A program made the position numbers and the translations under genes. Positions 7,185 to 13,727 of a stretch of 15,720 bases of DNA are shown piece by piece; position 1 is the first letter of the stretch, and each line of letters starts with the position of its first letter. This DNA is from 13-2-20CM-68-14 sp046723355 (GTDB lineage Bacteria; Actinomycetota; Thermoleophilia; Gaiellales; Gaiellaceae): the NCBI GenBank assembly GCA_046723355.1, contig JBKOUJ010000140.1:1-15720 (forward strand). Reading direction: 5' to 3'. A model generated the notes under the pieces. The model was not told the origin of the DNA and made no database searches. It saw only the letters and a program-made list of their open reading frames with translations.

Positions 7185-7763
7185 GAGTTCACCGACGCGG
7201 ACCTCGCGTACATCCGGGCGAACTACCTGACGCTCGACGAGCTCTGCGCCGAGCGCGCCGAGGCGCCGTCGGAGGTGCGGCGCCGGATCGACGAGCGCCT
7301 GCTGCCGCGCCCCTCGTACGTGCTCGACGACGGCACCGAGATGTTCCCACACGACTACTTCCGCCTCGCCGACGAGGCGGGAGGCGTCGACCGGCTGCGG
7401 AGGCACTTCGAGGAGCGGCTGCGCACGGCGGGCGATGACGATGTCGACGGGCAGTGGGACGGATACCTCAGCGGGATCTACGCGGTCTGCCTTCGGGAGG
7501 TGACGCCCGAGACGATCGCGCGCAAGACGAAGCTCGTCACCTCGCTCTGCGAGCTGCTCGTGCTCGCCAAGCCCCGCGACCCGGACTGGCGAGAGCGATT
7601 GCGCCGCGAGGTCGACGAGCTTGACGAGCTCGAGCGTGAGTTCGCCCCGGACTACGACCGCAACGAGGAGCGGTTCGGCTGCAAGCCGACGCGCGATTTG
7701 TTGATCGGCGCGGCCCGGGAGCGCTTTCCGGGCGTTTTCGCCATGGAGCCTGCGCGCCGTTAG
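7182..7763 (+). CDS. DUF6058-family protein of unknown function
   Basis: 193 residues. The sequence matches my memory of the DUF6058 family, sometimes labelled as natural-product-associated. LPRPSYVLDDGTEMFPHDYF (residues 41-60) is followed by YLSGIYAVCLREVTPETIAR (95-114), DELDELEREFAPDYDRNEER (145-164) and RDLLIGAARERFP. It is soluble, acidic, mostly helical by appearance, without signal peptide or membrane span. The N-terminal part (YIRANYLTLDELCAERAE) resembles a small helix-turn-helix-like fold, but I would not call it DNA-binding. GTG 7182 is fixed by the -10 element six bases upstream; no Shine-Dalgarno is present. It lies divergent to ArsR and 9 bp before the LysE-type exporter. No reaction is known to me. 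Confidence 0.8.
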   Translation: MEFTDADLAYIRANYLTLDELCAERAEAPSEVRRRIDERLLPRPSYVLDDGTEMFPHDYFRLADEAGGVDRLRRHFEERLRTAGDDDVDGQWDGYLSGIYAVCLREVTPETIARKTKLVTSLCELLVLAKPRDPDWRERLRREVDELDELEREFAPDYDRNEERFGCKPTRDLLIGAARERFPGVFAMEPARR

Positions 7764-7775
7764 GCTCGCCGGGTG
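7761..7775 (+). promoter_or_regulatory. Leaderless -10 element overlapping the upstream stop codon
   Basis: TAGGCT (7761-7766), six bases, then GTG (7773). The first three bases are the TAG stop of the DUF6058-like gene. The exporter can thus be made from its own leaderless message as well as by read-through. Confidence 0.55.
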
Positions 7776-8393
7776 TCGTCTTTTCTCATCGGCTACGGCC
7801 TCGGGCTTTTCGTTGCGGCGCAGATCGGCCCGGTCTCGCTGCTGATCGTGCGCTCGGTCCTTCGAGGCAACTTCGCGATCGGGCTGGCGATGGCCGCGGC
7901 GGTGGCCCTGGTCGACCTCGGCTATGCAGCGCTCGGTCTCGCCGGGGTGGCGAGAGCGCTCGAGTCGACGAACGGCGTGCAGATCGCGCTCGGTTACGTC
8001 GGCGCGGCGGTGCTCGCAGCGATCGGCCTGTGGGCGATGTGGATCGGCTTCCGCGCGCGGTTCGGGCTCGAGACGGCCGAGGAGGTCGGGACTCCGCGGC
8101 GAGCCTTTGCGACCGCGTTCGCGGCAACGGCCCTGAACCCACTGACGATCGCACTCTGGACCGCGGCCGCCCCCGCTGCCGTCTCCGGCGGTTCGCGCTC
8201 TTCGGTCGACACGGCGGCGCTGCTCGTCGGCGCCGGCCTCGGGACGCTGACCTGGTACACGTGCTTCGCCGGCGCGATCGCGCTCGCCCGCCGCCGGATC
8301 GGCCCGCGAACGCTGTCGGCGATCGACATCGGCGCCGGTGCAGGGATCCTTGGGTTCGGCGCCTACCTCGGGTATCGGACCGCGAACAGCTAG
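7773..8393 (+). CDS. LysE/RhtB-family amino-acid exporter
   Basis: 206 residues and about six membrane segments, the usual size of this family, which exports amino acids or related small metabolites using the proton gradient. The N-terminal signature GPVSLLIVRSVLRGNFAIGL (residues about 19-38) and the second-half motif ALNPLTIALW (about 120-129) are both present. A further pair of hydrophobic segments closes the protein, ending ILGFGAYLGYRTANS. The cargo cannot be deduced. It follows the DUF6058-like gene by 9 bp. Its stop overlaps the stop of the convergent oxidoreductase gene by 4 bp. Placed next to an ArsR regulator and a peptidase, a role in removing excess amino acids or a toxic product is possible (inference). 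Confidence 0.9.
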   Translation: MSSFLIGYGLGLFVAAQIGPVSLLIVRSVLRGNFAIGLAMAAAVALVDLGYAALGLAGVARALESTNGVQIALGYVGAAVLAAIGLWAMWIGFRARFGLETAEEVGTPRRAFATAFAATALNPLTIALWTAAAPAAVSGGSRSSVDTAALLVGAGLGTLTWYTCFAGAIALARRRIGPRTLSAIDIGAGAGILGFGAYLGYRTANS

Positions 8394-9346
8394 ATCGTCA
8401 CGACAGTCTTCGCCCGCGCGTGGCCGTCGTCGAGTTGGCGCATCGCCTCGACGATCTGCTCGAGGTCGTAACGGTGCTCGATCACCGGCCGCACCCGCCC
8501 GGATTCGATCAGATGGCGGAGCGCCTCGAGATCGTCCGCGTTCGGCTTCGCGATAAAGAACACCGCTGATCGACGGTCGAGCGTTGCGGCGAGCTTCGCC
8601 CGCGCGATGTGACCGAGCGGGCCGAGCCAACGCTTCTCGCGCGGGCCTCCGACGAGGACGACCGTTCCGTCGGAGTCGAGCACGGCGCACATCGATCGCC
8701 ACGACCGGTTGCCGGCGTTGTCGAAGAGCACGTCGTAGCGCTCGCCGCTGCGAGCGAAGTTCTCGCGCGTGTAGTCGAAGACGCGCGTTGCGCCTAGCTC
8801 TTGCGCCTGCTCGGCGTTGCGCGCGCTGCAGACGGCGTGCACTTCCGCGCCGAGCGCCTTCGCGATCTGTACCGCGAAGGTGCCGACGCCGCCGGCCGCG
8901 CCGTTCACGAGGACCTTCTGGTCCGACCGCAAGCCACCGTGGTCGCGCAGGCCCTGAAGCGCCGTGATACCGGCGACCGGCACGGCAGCGGCCTCCTCGA
9001 ACGACAGGTTGGCCGGCTTCCGCGCGACCCGCGCGCCCGCGACCACATACTCGGCGAACGCTCCGTTCTGGCAGCCGTATACCTCGTCGCCTGGGGCGAA
9101 TGCGCTCATGCCGCCGCCGACTGCAGCGACGACACCCGCGAAGTCGATACCCGCCTCGGAGGATCTCGGCTTGCGCAAACCCATCAATGGGCGGGCGACG
9201 TAGGGACGGCCGCTGAACCCATACCAATCGGCGGCGTTCAGGGATGTCGCGTGCACCCGTACGAGCAACTCGCCTTCGCCCGGCTCGGGCGTCTCCACGT
9301 CGCGCACGACGAGCGATCGGTAGTTGATTTGAGCTGCTGCCTTCAT
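8390..9346 (-). CDS. Zinc-free quinone oxidoreductase / NADPH-dependent MDR dehydrogenase
   Basis: 318 residues, typical of the quinone-reductase branch of the medium-chain dehydrogenase/reductase superfamily. These enzymes reduce quinones or enones with NAD(P)H. The N-terminal GroES-like domain starts MKAAAQINYRSL and contains SLNAADWYGFSGRPY and GIDFAGVVAAVG. The catalytic-zinc cysteine/histidine pattern and the structural zinc loop are absent. The Rossmann domain has VLVNGAAGGVGTFAVQIAKA (about residues 145-164) for the cofactor. The C-terminus (FFIAKPNADDLEALRHLI, DGHARAKTVVTI) is normal, so the enzyme looks intact. ATG 9346 is preceded by the ribosome binding site AAGGAGA at good spacing, so unlike several neighbours it carries a short leader. 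It is divergent from the TetR gene, which very likely represses it. Confidence 0.93.
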   Translation of the reverse strand: MKAAAQINYRSLVVRDVETPEPGEGELLVRVHATSLNAADWYGFSGRPYVARPLMGLRKPRSSEAGIDFAGVVAAVGGGMSAFAPGDEVYGCQNGAFAEYVVAGARVARKPANLSFEEAAAVPVAGITALQGLRDHGGLRSDQKVLVNGAAGGVGTFAVQIAKALGAEVHAVCSARNAEQAQELGATRVFDYTRENFARSGERYDVLFDNAGNRSWRSMCAVLDSDGTVVLVGGPREKRWLGPLGHIARAKLAATLDRRSAVFFIAKPNADDLEALRHLIESGRVRPVIEHRYDLEQIVEAMRQLDDGHARAKTVVTI

Positions 9347-9353
9347 CGTTCTC

Positions 9354-9379
9354 CTTACGCCGTAAGCTTACGGCGTAAG
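9354..9379. promoter_or_regulatory. Perfect 26-bp palindromic TetR operator with -10 elements inside
   Basis: Two abutting copies, TTACGCCGTAA (9355-9365) and TTACGGCGTAA (9368-9378), make one perfect 26-bp palindrome. Each 11-mer is itself a TTACG-N-CGTAA palindrome. The centre contains TAAGCT on both strands (+ 9363-9368; - 9370-9365), a usable -10 each way. The copy nearest the oxidoreductase also overlaps its ribosome binding site. Binding would block both genes. Confidence 0.85.
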
Positions 9380-9386
9380 ATAATGC

Positions 9387-9397
9387 GTACGCCGTAA
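9387..9397. promoter_or_regulatory. Third operator copy, proximal to the TetR gene
   Basis: GTACGCCGTAA matches the operator consensus at 10 of 11 positions. Its centre lies 19 bp from that of the second copy; the first two centres are 13 bp apart. It overlaps TAAACT (9395-9400), a candidate -10 for the TetR gene, giving a very short leader before ATG 9412. It probably tunes autoregulation. Confidence 0.65.
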
Positions 9398-9411
9398 ACT
9401 CGTCAAGAGAG

Positions 9412-10068
9412 ATGGCGAAAAACCGAATCCCTCTCAGCCGGGATCGCATCCTGCGCGCGGGACTGAACCTCGCAGACGCCGCTGGGATCGAGGCACTCAC
9501 GATGCGTCGTCTCGGCGACGAGCTCGGCTACGAGGCGATGTCCCTCTACCGGCACATCGCGAACAAGGACGACCTGCTCGACGGCATGCTCGATCTCGTG
9601 CTCGCGGAATGGGAGCTGCCTGACGGCGACGACGCGGTCGATGCCATCCGAACCACGGCCCGCTCCGTCCACCAAGGCCTGCGCCGCCACCCCTGGGCGG
9701 CGCGGCTGCTCATGACGGGCGCCCACATCCGGCCGCGGCGCCTCGCGTACGGGGAGTTCCTGCTCGGCCGGCTCCGCGACGCCGGGCTGGACGCCGACAG
9801 GAGGTACCACGTCTACCACCTGCTCGACGGGTTCATCTTCGGGTTCTCGCTTTGGGAGATCGCGTACACAAACGCGGGCGATCCCGATTTCGCGGAGCGC
9901 GTGGCGGAGTTCATGCAGAAGATCCCCTGGGATGACTACCCGAACTTCACCGAGCATCGGGACCAGCACATGTCCGACGGGCCGCACCGCGAGGTCAGCG
10001 CCTTCGACGTGGGCCTCGACCTGATCCTCGTCGGTCTCCGGCCTATGGGGGGTACTTCGCGAGCGTGA
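9412..10068 (+). CDS. TetR/AcrR-family repressor
   Basis: 218 residues. The N-terminal DNA-binding domain is well preserved: SRDRILRAGLNLADAAGIEA, the helix-turn-helix TMRRLGDELGYEAMSLYRHI (residues 30-49), and ANKDDLLDGM. The C-terminal ligand/dimer domain is of the class that contains TetR itself: HPWAARLLMTGAHIRPRRL, YHVYHLLDGFIFGFSLWEIA, ending FDVGLDLILVGLRP. It is probably a homodimer that releases DNA on binding a small hydrophobic effector, likely a substrate of the neighbouring quinone reductase (inference). ATG 9412 follows an AGAGAG purine stretch. Its last 26 bp overlap the convergent membrane glycosyltransferase gene. Confidence 0.93.
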   Translation: MAKNRIPLSRDRILRAGLNLADAAGIEALTMRRLGDELGYEAMSLYRHIANKDDLLDGMLDLVLAEWELPDGDDAVDAIRTTARSVHQGLRRHPWAARLLMTGAHIRPRRLAYGEFLLGRLRDAGLDADRRYHVYHLLDGFIFGFSLWEIAYTNAGDPDFAERVAEFMQKIPWDDYPNFTEHRDQHMSDGPHREVSAFDVGLDLILVGLRPMGGTSRA

Positions 10069-11305
10069 GCGCGAAGGCGACGTTGGCGGCGATCGCCGTG
10101 AATGCGACGACCGGGTGGCGGAGCGGCTTCGGCCCGTCCGCGACGGCCCAGTACAGCGGGAACGCGAAGAGCGCCTGCCGCGCGAAGCTCGTGACTGTGC
10201 CTGAGAAGAACGCGACGCCGATCACGGCCGTCGCGAACGCGGCCCAGGGCCGGTAGCGCGGGCCGAGCCACCAGAGCAACCCGACGACGGGAACGACCGC
10301 TGCGAGAACGGCGCTCTGGATCCTGCTCTGCGTGGTCTGTGCGCCAAGCAGAAGCGCCGCGACGATGCAGGCGTAGGCGACGACTGCCGCGCACCAGCGG
10401 CCGAACCGCCGCGCGACGAGCGCGACCACGAGAACGGCAACGAGCCCGCCGACGACGAGCAGCGTCGCGTGGACGCTGAACGCATGCGCGACGTGGCCCG
10501 GCCACTTGGAGAGGCGGGTCGGGCCGCTTCGCTGCCAGATCGGCAGATCCTCAGCGTGGACGAAGGCGCGCGGGTCGCCGCTTCGCGCCCAGAAGTAGCT
10601 GTGGACGACGACGGCCGCGGCGATGGGGGTGCCGGCCGCGACAAGCCGGGCGGCGGCGCCGCGCGCGACCAGAAACAACGGAATCGCGATCAGGAAGCCG
10701 GTCGGTCGCGCGAAGGCGGCGACGGCCCCGAGCCCGCCGGCGAGATAGGGGCGTCCGCGGAGAACGAGTGCGGCCGCCCAAACCGCCGCGGCCAACGCGA
10801 CCACGTCGGGGTAGGCGAGCAGCAGCATGAACGACCCCGGCCAACAGGCGAGCGCGAGCACCGCTTGGCGAGGACGACCGCTCGGGCTCGAAGCGGAGAC
10901 GCCGAGGAAGGCGAGCCCGCTGGCAAAGACGACGACACCGAAAGCGGCGACCCAGTCAGGAATCGATCCCGAGGCCCGCAGGACAAGCGGCCAGAGCGGG
11001 AAGAAGGCGTAGTAAGGGCCGCCGTGGCCGTTCGGGTAGCCGAAGAGGGCGACGCCGCGGTACCAGCCGAAGTCCCAGCTGAAGAACGGCCAGAGCGGCC
11101 CGCCGAAGTGCGGCCAGTTGTGGTGCGGGTCGGAAATCGCGCCCGCCTCGACGCCGAGGATCACGACGGCGAGCACCGCGCCGAGCCAGACCGCCCAGAT
11201 CGCGCCCGCGCCGAGCGCGGCGTGCCGGTCGAGCCTGCTCAGGAACCGATCGCGGATGGCCAGCCGCGCCGGGACGGCGCCCACGGCAGGAACGCGCTGC
11301 GCCAC
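10043..11305 (-). CDS. Multi-span membrane protein, PIG-V-like (GT-C) mannosyltransferase candidate
   Basis: 420 residues and about ten hydrophobic segments. After the first membrane helix, the outer loop holds FFSWDFGWYRGVALFGYP (about residues 74-91), followed by YYAFFPLWPLVLR. This is the pattern of PIG-V/GT76-type GT-C glycosyltransferases, where the aspartate (here D78) after the tryptophan is the catalytic site. LLLAYPDVVALAAAVW and AFARPTGFLIAIPLFL (about 199-214) correspond to later conserved segments. Such enzymes move mannose or another sugar from a polyprenyl-phosphate donor at the outer face of the membrane. GTG 11305 is fixed by TATTCT six bases upstream. It lies after the Tad operon in the same direction but has its own promoter. 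A general GT-C membrane protein of other specificity is the main alternative. Confidence 0.8.
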   Translation of the reverse strand: MAQRVPAVGAVPARLAIRDRFLSRLDRHAALGAGAIWAVWLGAVLAVVILGVEAGAISDPHHNWPHFGGPLWPFFSWDFGWYRGVALFGYPNGHGGPYYAFFPLWPLVLRASGSIPDWVAAFGVVVFASGLAFLGVSASSPSGRPRQAVLALACWPGSFMLLLAYPDVVALAAAVWAAALVLRGRPYLAGGLGAVAAFARPTGFLIAIPLFLVARGAAARLVAAGTPIAAAVVVHSYFWARSGDPRAFVHAEDLPIWQRSGPTRLSKWPGHVAHAFSVHATLLVVGGLVAVLVVALVARRFGRWCAAVVAYACIVAALLLGAQTTQSRIQSAVLAAVVPVVGLLWWLGPRYRPWAAFATAVIGVAFFSGTVTSFARQALFAFPLYWAVADGPKPLRHPVVAFTAIAANVAFALTLAKYPP

Positions 11306-11317
11306 GCGGCGAGAATA
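11303..11317 (-). promoter_or_regulatory. Leaderless -10 element of the GT-C gene
   Basis: On the minus strand TATTCT (11317-11312), six bases, then GTG (11305-11303). It lies in the 45-bp gap after the coiled-coil gene, so this gene can be transcribed apart from the Tad operon. Confidence 0.6.
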
Positions 11318-11350
11318 GCGGCCGCCCTTCCCGCGGACCGGCTTAGCCTC

Positions 11351-12808
11351 TTAGGCGGCGCCGGCCTCGACGGTCTCGTCGGTGTCGCCGTTCCGGCCGA
11401 GCTGCTGGTCCCACCAGACCGCCTCGCGGCGTTGCAACTCCGTCTGGGCCTTGCCGACGAGAGTCGCGAGCTCGGCTTCCTTCTGCGTCAGGTGCGCCTC
11501 GAGCTCGGCGACCGCCGCCTCGCGGTCCTCGACCTTGTCGGTGCGGAGAATGATGTCGGCATCGAGCGCAGCCTGGCGCTGTTCGGCCTCCGCATCGCGT
11601 TCGTCGAGCTCACGGATGCGGTCGCGGATCGTCTCCTCCATCGACGCAAGCCGCTCCTCGCGCCGGTCGAGTCGGTTCGAGTGGGACTCGGCCAGGCCTT
11701 CCTTGCTCGACAACGCCGATTCGCGCGTGGCGAGCTCACGTTGGCGCTCCTCGAGCTGCGCCTCGCGCTGCCGGAGGTCGACGGCGAAGTTCATGTCGCG
11801 CTGGGCGTGTGCTATCTCGGCCTTGAGCCGGTTCAGCTCGGCCTCGCGGGCGGCAAGCTCAGTCTCGCGCCGATCGAGCTCGGCTGACCGCGAGGCAGCG
11901 TCGCGAACCGCGGCGGTCTTGTCCGAGTACTCGCGTTCGAGCGTTTGGAGCTCGCCGCGCAGGCGCTCCTGCTTGAGCAGCAGCTCGGCCTCGCGTTCGC
12001 CCAGCGCCTCGTCCTTGGCCGCGACGCGGGCGCCTTCCTTCTTGAGCTCGGCCTCGCGGGCGCCGAGCTTGCGCTCCCGCTCCGAGACCTCCTTGTCACG
12101 CGCGCGGCACTCGTCCTCCCGCTTCGCGAGCGCGCGTTCCCGGCCTTCGAGCTTGACGGTGCCGGCACGCTCCTGCGTGGCGAGCTCCTGCTCGGCGCGG
12201 GAAAGCTTGCGCTCCCGGTCCGCGAGCGCCTTACGCTGCTTCTCGAGGTCGTTCGAGAACTTCGAGCGATCACGGTCGAAGGACTTCAGCTCGCGCAGCT
12301 TCCGCTCGGCCTGCTCCTGGCGCTCGGCCGAGAACTGCTGCTCGGCCGCGAGCTCAGCCTGCAGCTCGGCGAGCCGGGCATGCTCGGCCTCGATCGTCTG
12401 GCGCTGGTCGCGAATCTTGCGCTCGCGCTCCTCGAGCTCGGCCTGAAACTCGGCGAGCTTCGCGTCACGCTCGTCGAGGGTGGAGGAGCGCCGGGAGAGG
12501 CCCTGCTCGGACTCGATCCCGGCCTCGAACACCTCCTGTTGCTCGGCCAGGGCGGCCTTCAGCTCCTCCTCGCGTTTCAGCGCGGCGTCGAGCTGCTTGC
12601 GGAGGTCGTCGCTGGCGCCGCTCGAGATGACTGTCAACGGCTCCGACGATTCCGACGGACGCGCCGTCAGCTCCAGGCGCAGCTCGACGTTCGGCTGCGT
12701 ATCCGCCGGCGGGGCCTCGGAATCCTCGCGCCGCTTCTGTAGCTGGGCGCGGAGGCCGGTGCCGAACTCCTTCTTCTTGGGCTCGTTGTTGTCTTTCTGC
12801 GACGCCAT
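11351..12808 (-). CDS. Long cytosolic coiled-coil protein at the end of the Tad operon
   Basis: 485 residues; I do not recognise a named family. Residues 1-65 are polar and probably disordered (MASQKDNNEPKKKEFGTG). Residues about 68-465 are a nearly unbroken coiled coil rich in E, R, A, L and K, with leucine or alanine at heptad-like spacing and recurring phrases such as REAELNRLKAEI and LDERDAKLAEFQAELEERE. The end carries EAVWWDQQLGRNGDTDETV, with the protein's only tryptophans, and a short acidic tail. No signal peptide or membrane span is seen. ATG 12808 has the ribosome binding site AGGAGA, which overlaps the TadC stop region (9-bp gap). It is thus translationally linked to the secretion platform. 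A structural, polar-localising or cytoskeletal role beside the pilus motor is inferred only from shape and position. Confidence 0.75.
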   Translation of the reverse strand: MASQKDNNEPKKKEFGTGLRAQLQKRREDSEAPPADTQPNVELRLELTARPSESSEPLTVISSGASDDLRKQLDAALKREEELKAALAEQQEVFEAGIESEQGLSRRSSTLDERDAKLAEFQAELEERERKIRDQRQTIEAEHARLAELQAELAAEQQFSAERQEQAERKLRELKSFDRDRSKFSNDLEKQRKALADRERKLSRAEQELATQERAGTVKLEGRERALAKREDECRARDKEVSERERKLGAREAELKKEGARVAAKDEALGEREAELLLKQERLRGELQTLEREYSDKTAAVRDAASRSAELDRRETELAAREAELNRLKAEIAHAQRDMNFAVDLRQREAQLEERQRELATRESALSSKEGLAESHSNRLDRREERLASMEETIRDRIRELDERDAEAEQRQAALDADIILRTDKVEDREAAVAELEAHLTQKEAELATLVGKAQTELQRREAVWWDQQLGRNGDTDETVEAGAA

Positions 12809-12817
12809 TGTCTTCTC

Positions 12818-13723
12818 CTAGAAGATCTTGGACAGGTTCAGGAAGGCGGGACCGAGGATCACGAGGAACATCGCGGGGAAGATGAAGAGCACGGTCGGGA
12901 AAAGCATCTTGATCGGTGCCTTCATCGCCTTCTCCTCGGCTGCGGCCTGACGGCGCTGGCGCGTATCGGTGGCCTGCACACGCAGGATCCGTCCGAGCGA
13001 GATGCCGAGCTGGTCGGCCTGGATGATCGCGCGGGTGAAGCCGGAGATCTCGGGCGTATCCGCCCGCTCGGCGAGCTTCTTGAGCGCGTCCTGGCGCGAC
13101 TCGCCGATCCGGATCTCGTTCAGGGTCAGGCCGAACTCTTCCGTCAGCGGCCCGTCCATGTACTCGATCAGCTTCGAGATTGCACCGTCGAAGCCCATCC
13201 CGGCCTCGACGCTGACCGCGAGCAGGTCGAGCGCGTCCGGAAGCTGCGTGCGGATTCGGTCGCGCCTCGAGCGGGCCTTCGCGCCGACGATGAAGTCGGG
13301 GGCGAGGAAGCCGAGGGCGGCGAGCCCTACGCCGAACAGGAGAGCCGCTCCACCGCCGGCAGCGGCGCCGCCGAAGACCATTCCGAGGAGCATTGCCCCC
13401 ATGGCGGTTGCCCCCTTGGCTGCGAGGAACCCCGTCGGCGTGACCGTCCGCCCCATCCCGGCGGCGAGCAGCTTGCCGCGGACGCCGTCCACCGTCGTCT
13501 TGGGGTGGACTCGGAGCACGACACGGGCGATCCGGTCGCGCGCCGGTGTGAGCACACGCTCCTTGAACGGCTGCTCGCGCTCGCCGAGGGCGGCACGGAT
13601 CTTGCCGTAGTTCGCGGCCCGCTTGACCGACACGTGCCGCTCGCGGGAGGGTGCGGTGGCCGCCTCGCCGATCAGGTACGCGGCGGCGGCGAGGAAGAGG
13701 ACGGCGAGGACGATTAGAAACAT
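12818..13723 (-). CDS. tadC: TadC-like inner-membrane platform protein (T2SSF domain)
   Basis: 301 residues, the usual length for TadC. This protein pairs with TadB in the inner membrane to couple the CpaF ATPase to pilin assembly. A membrane helix opens the protein (residues 1-19). Two more occur around 97-117 and 120-145, the T2SSF cytosolic bundle follows (LPDALDLLAVSVEAGMGFD at 161-179, GFTRAIIQADQLGISLGRIL about 228-247), and a final helix lies at about 272-293 (PTVLFIFPAMFLVILGPAFL). ATG 13723 starts four bases after the TadB stop, and the ribosome binding site AAGGGG overlaps that stop, so the two are coupled. The motifs and gene order make the T2SSF assignment secure; the TadC name rests on position and length. 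Confidence 0.9.
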   Translation of the reverse strand: MFLIVLAVLFLAAAAYLIGEAATAPSRERHVSVKRAANYGKIRAALGEREQPFKERVLTPARDRIARVVLRVHPKTTVDGVRGKLLAAGMGRTVTPTGFLAAKGATAMGAMLLGMVFGGAAAGGGAALLFGVGLAALGFLAPDFIVGAKARSRRDRIRTQLPDALDLLAVSVEAGMGFDGAISKLIEYMDGPLTEEFGLTLNEIRIGESRQDALKKLAERADTPEISGFTRAIIQADQLGISLGRILRVQATDTRQRRQAAAEEKAMKAPIKMLFPTVLFIFPAMFLVILGPAFLNLSKIF

Positions 13724-13727
13724 TTGG

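Noticed and set aside
7152..9500. 782-codon minus-strand open frame
   Set aside because: It overlaps the LysE, DUF6058, oxidoreductase and TetR genes, all with clear family motifs in other frames, and its own translation is an arginine-rich shadow with no recognisable domain.
8390..10068. Overlapping convergent stops (4 bp at 8390-8393 and 26 bp at 10043-10068)
   Set aside because: Small tail overlaps are normal in compact genomes and need no special explanation.
10469..11887. 472-codon + strand open frame
   Set aside because: It spans parts of two recognised minus-strand genes in opposite sense and has no family motif; GC-rich third positions keep it open.
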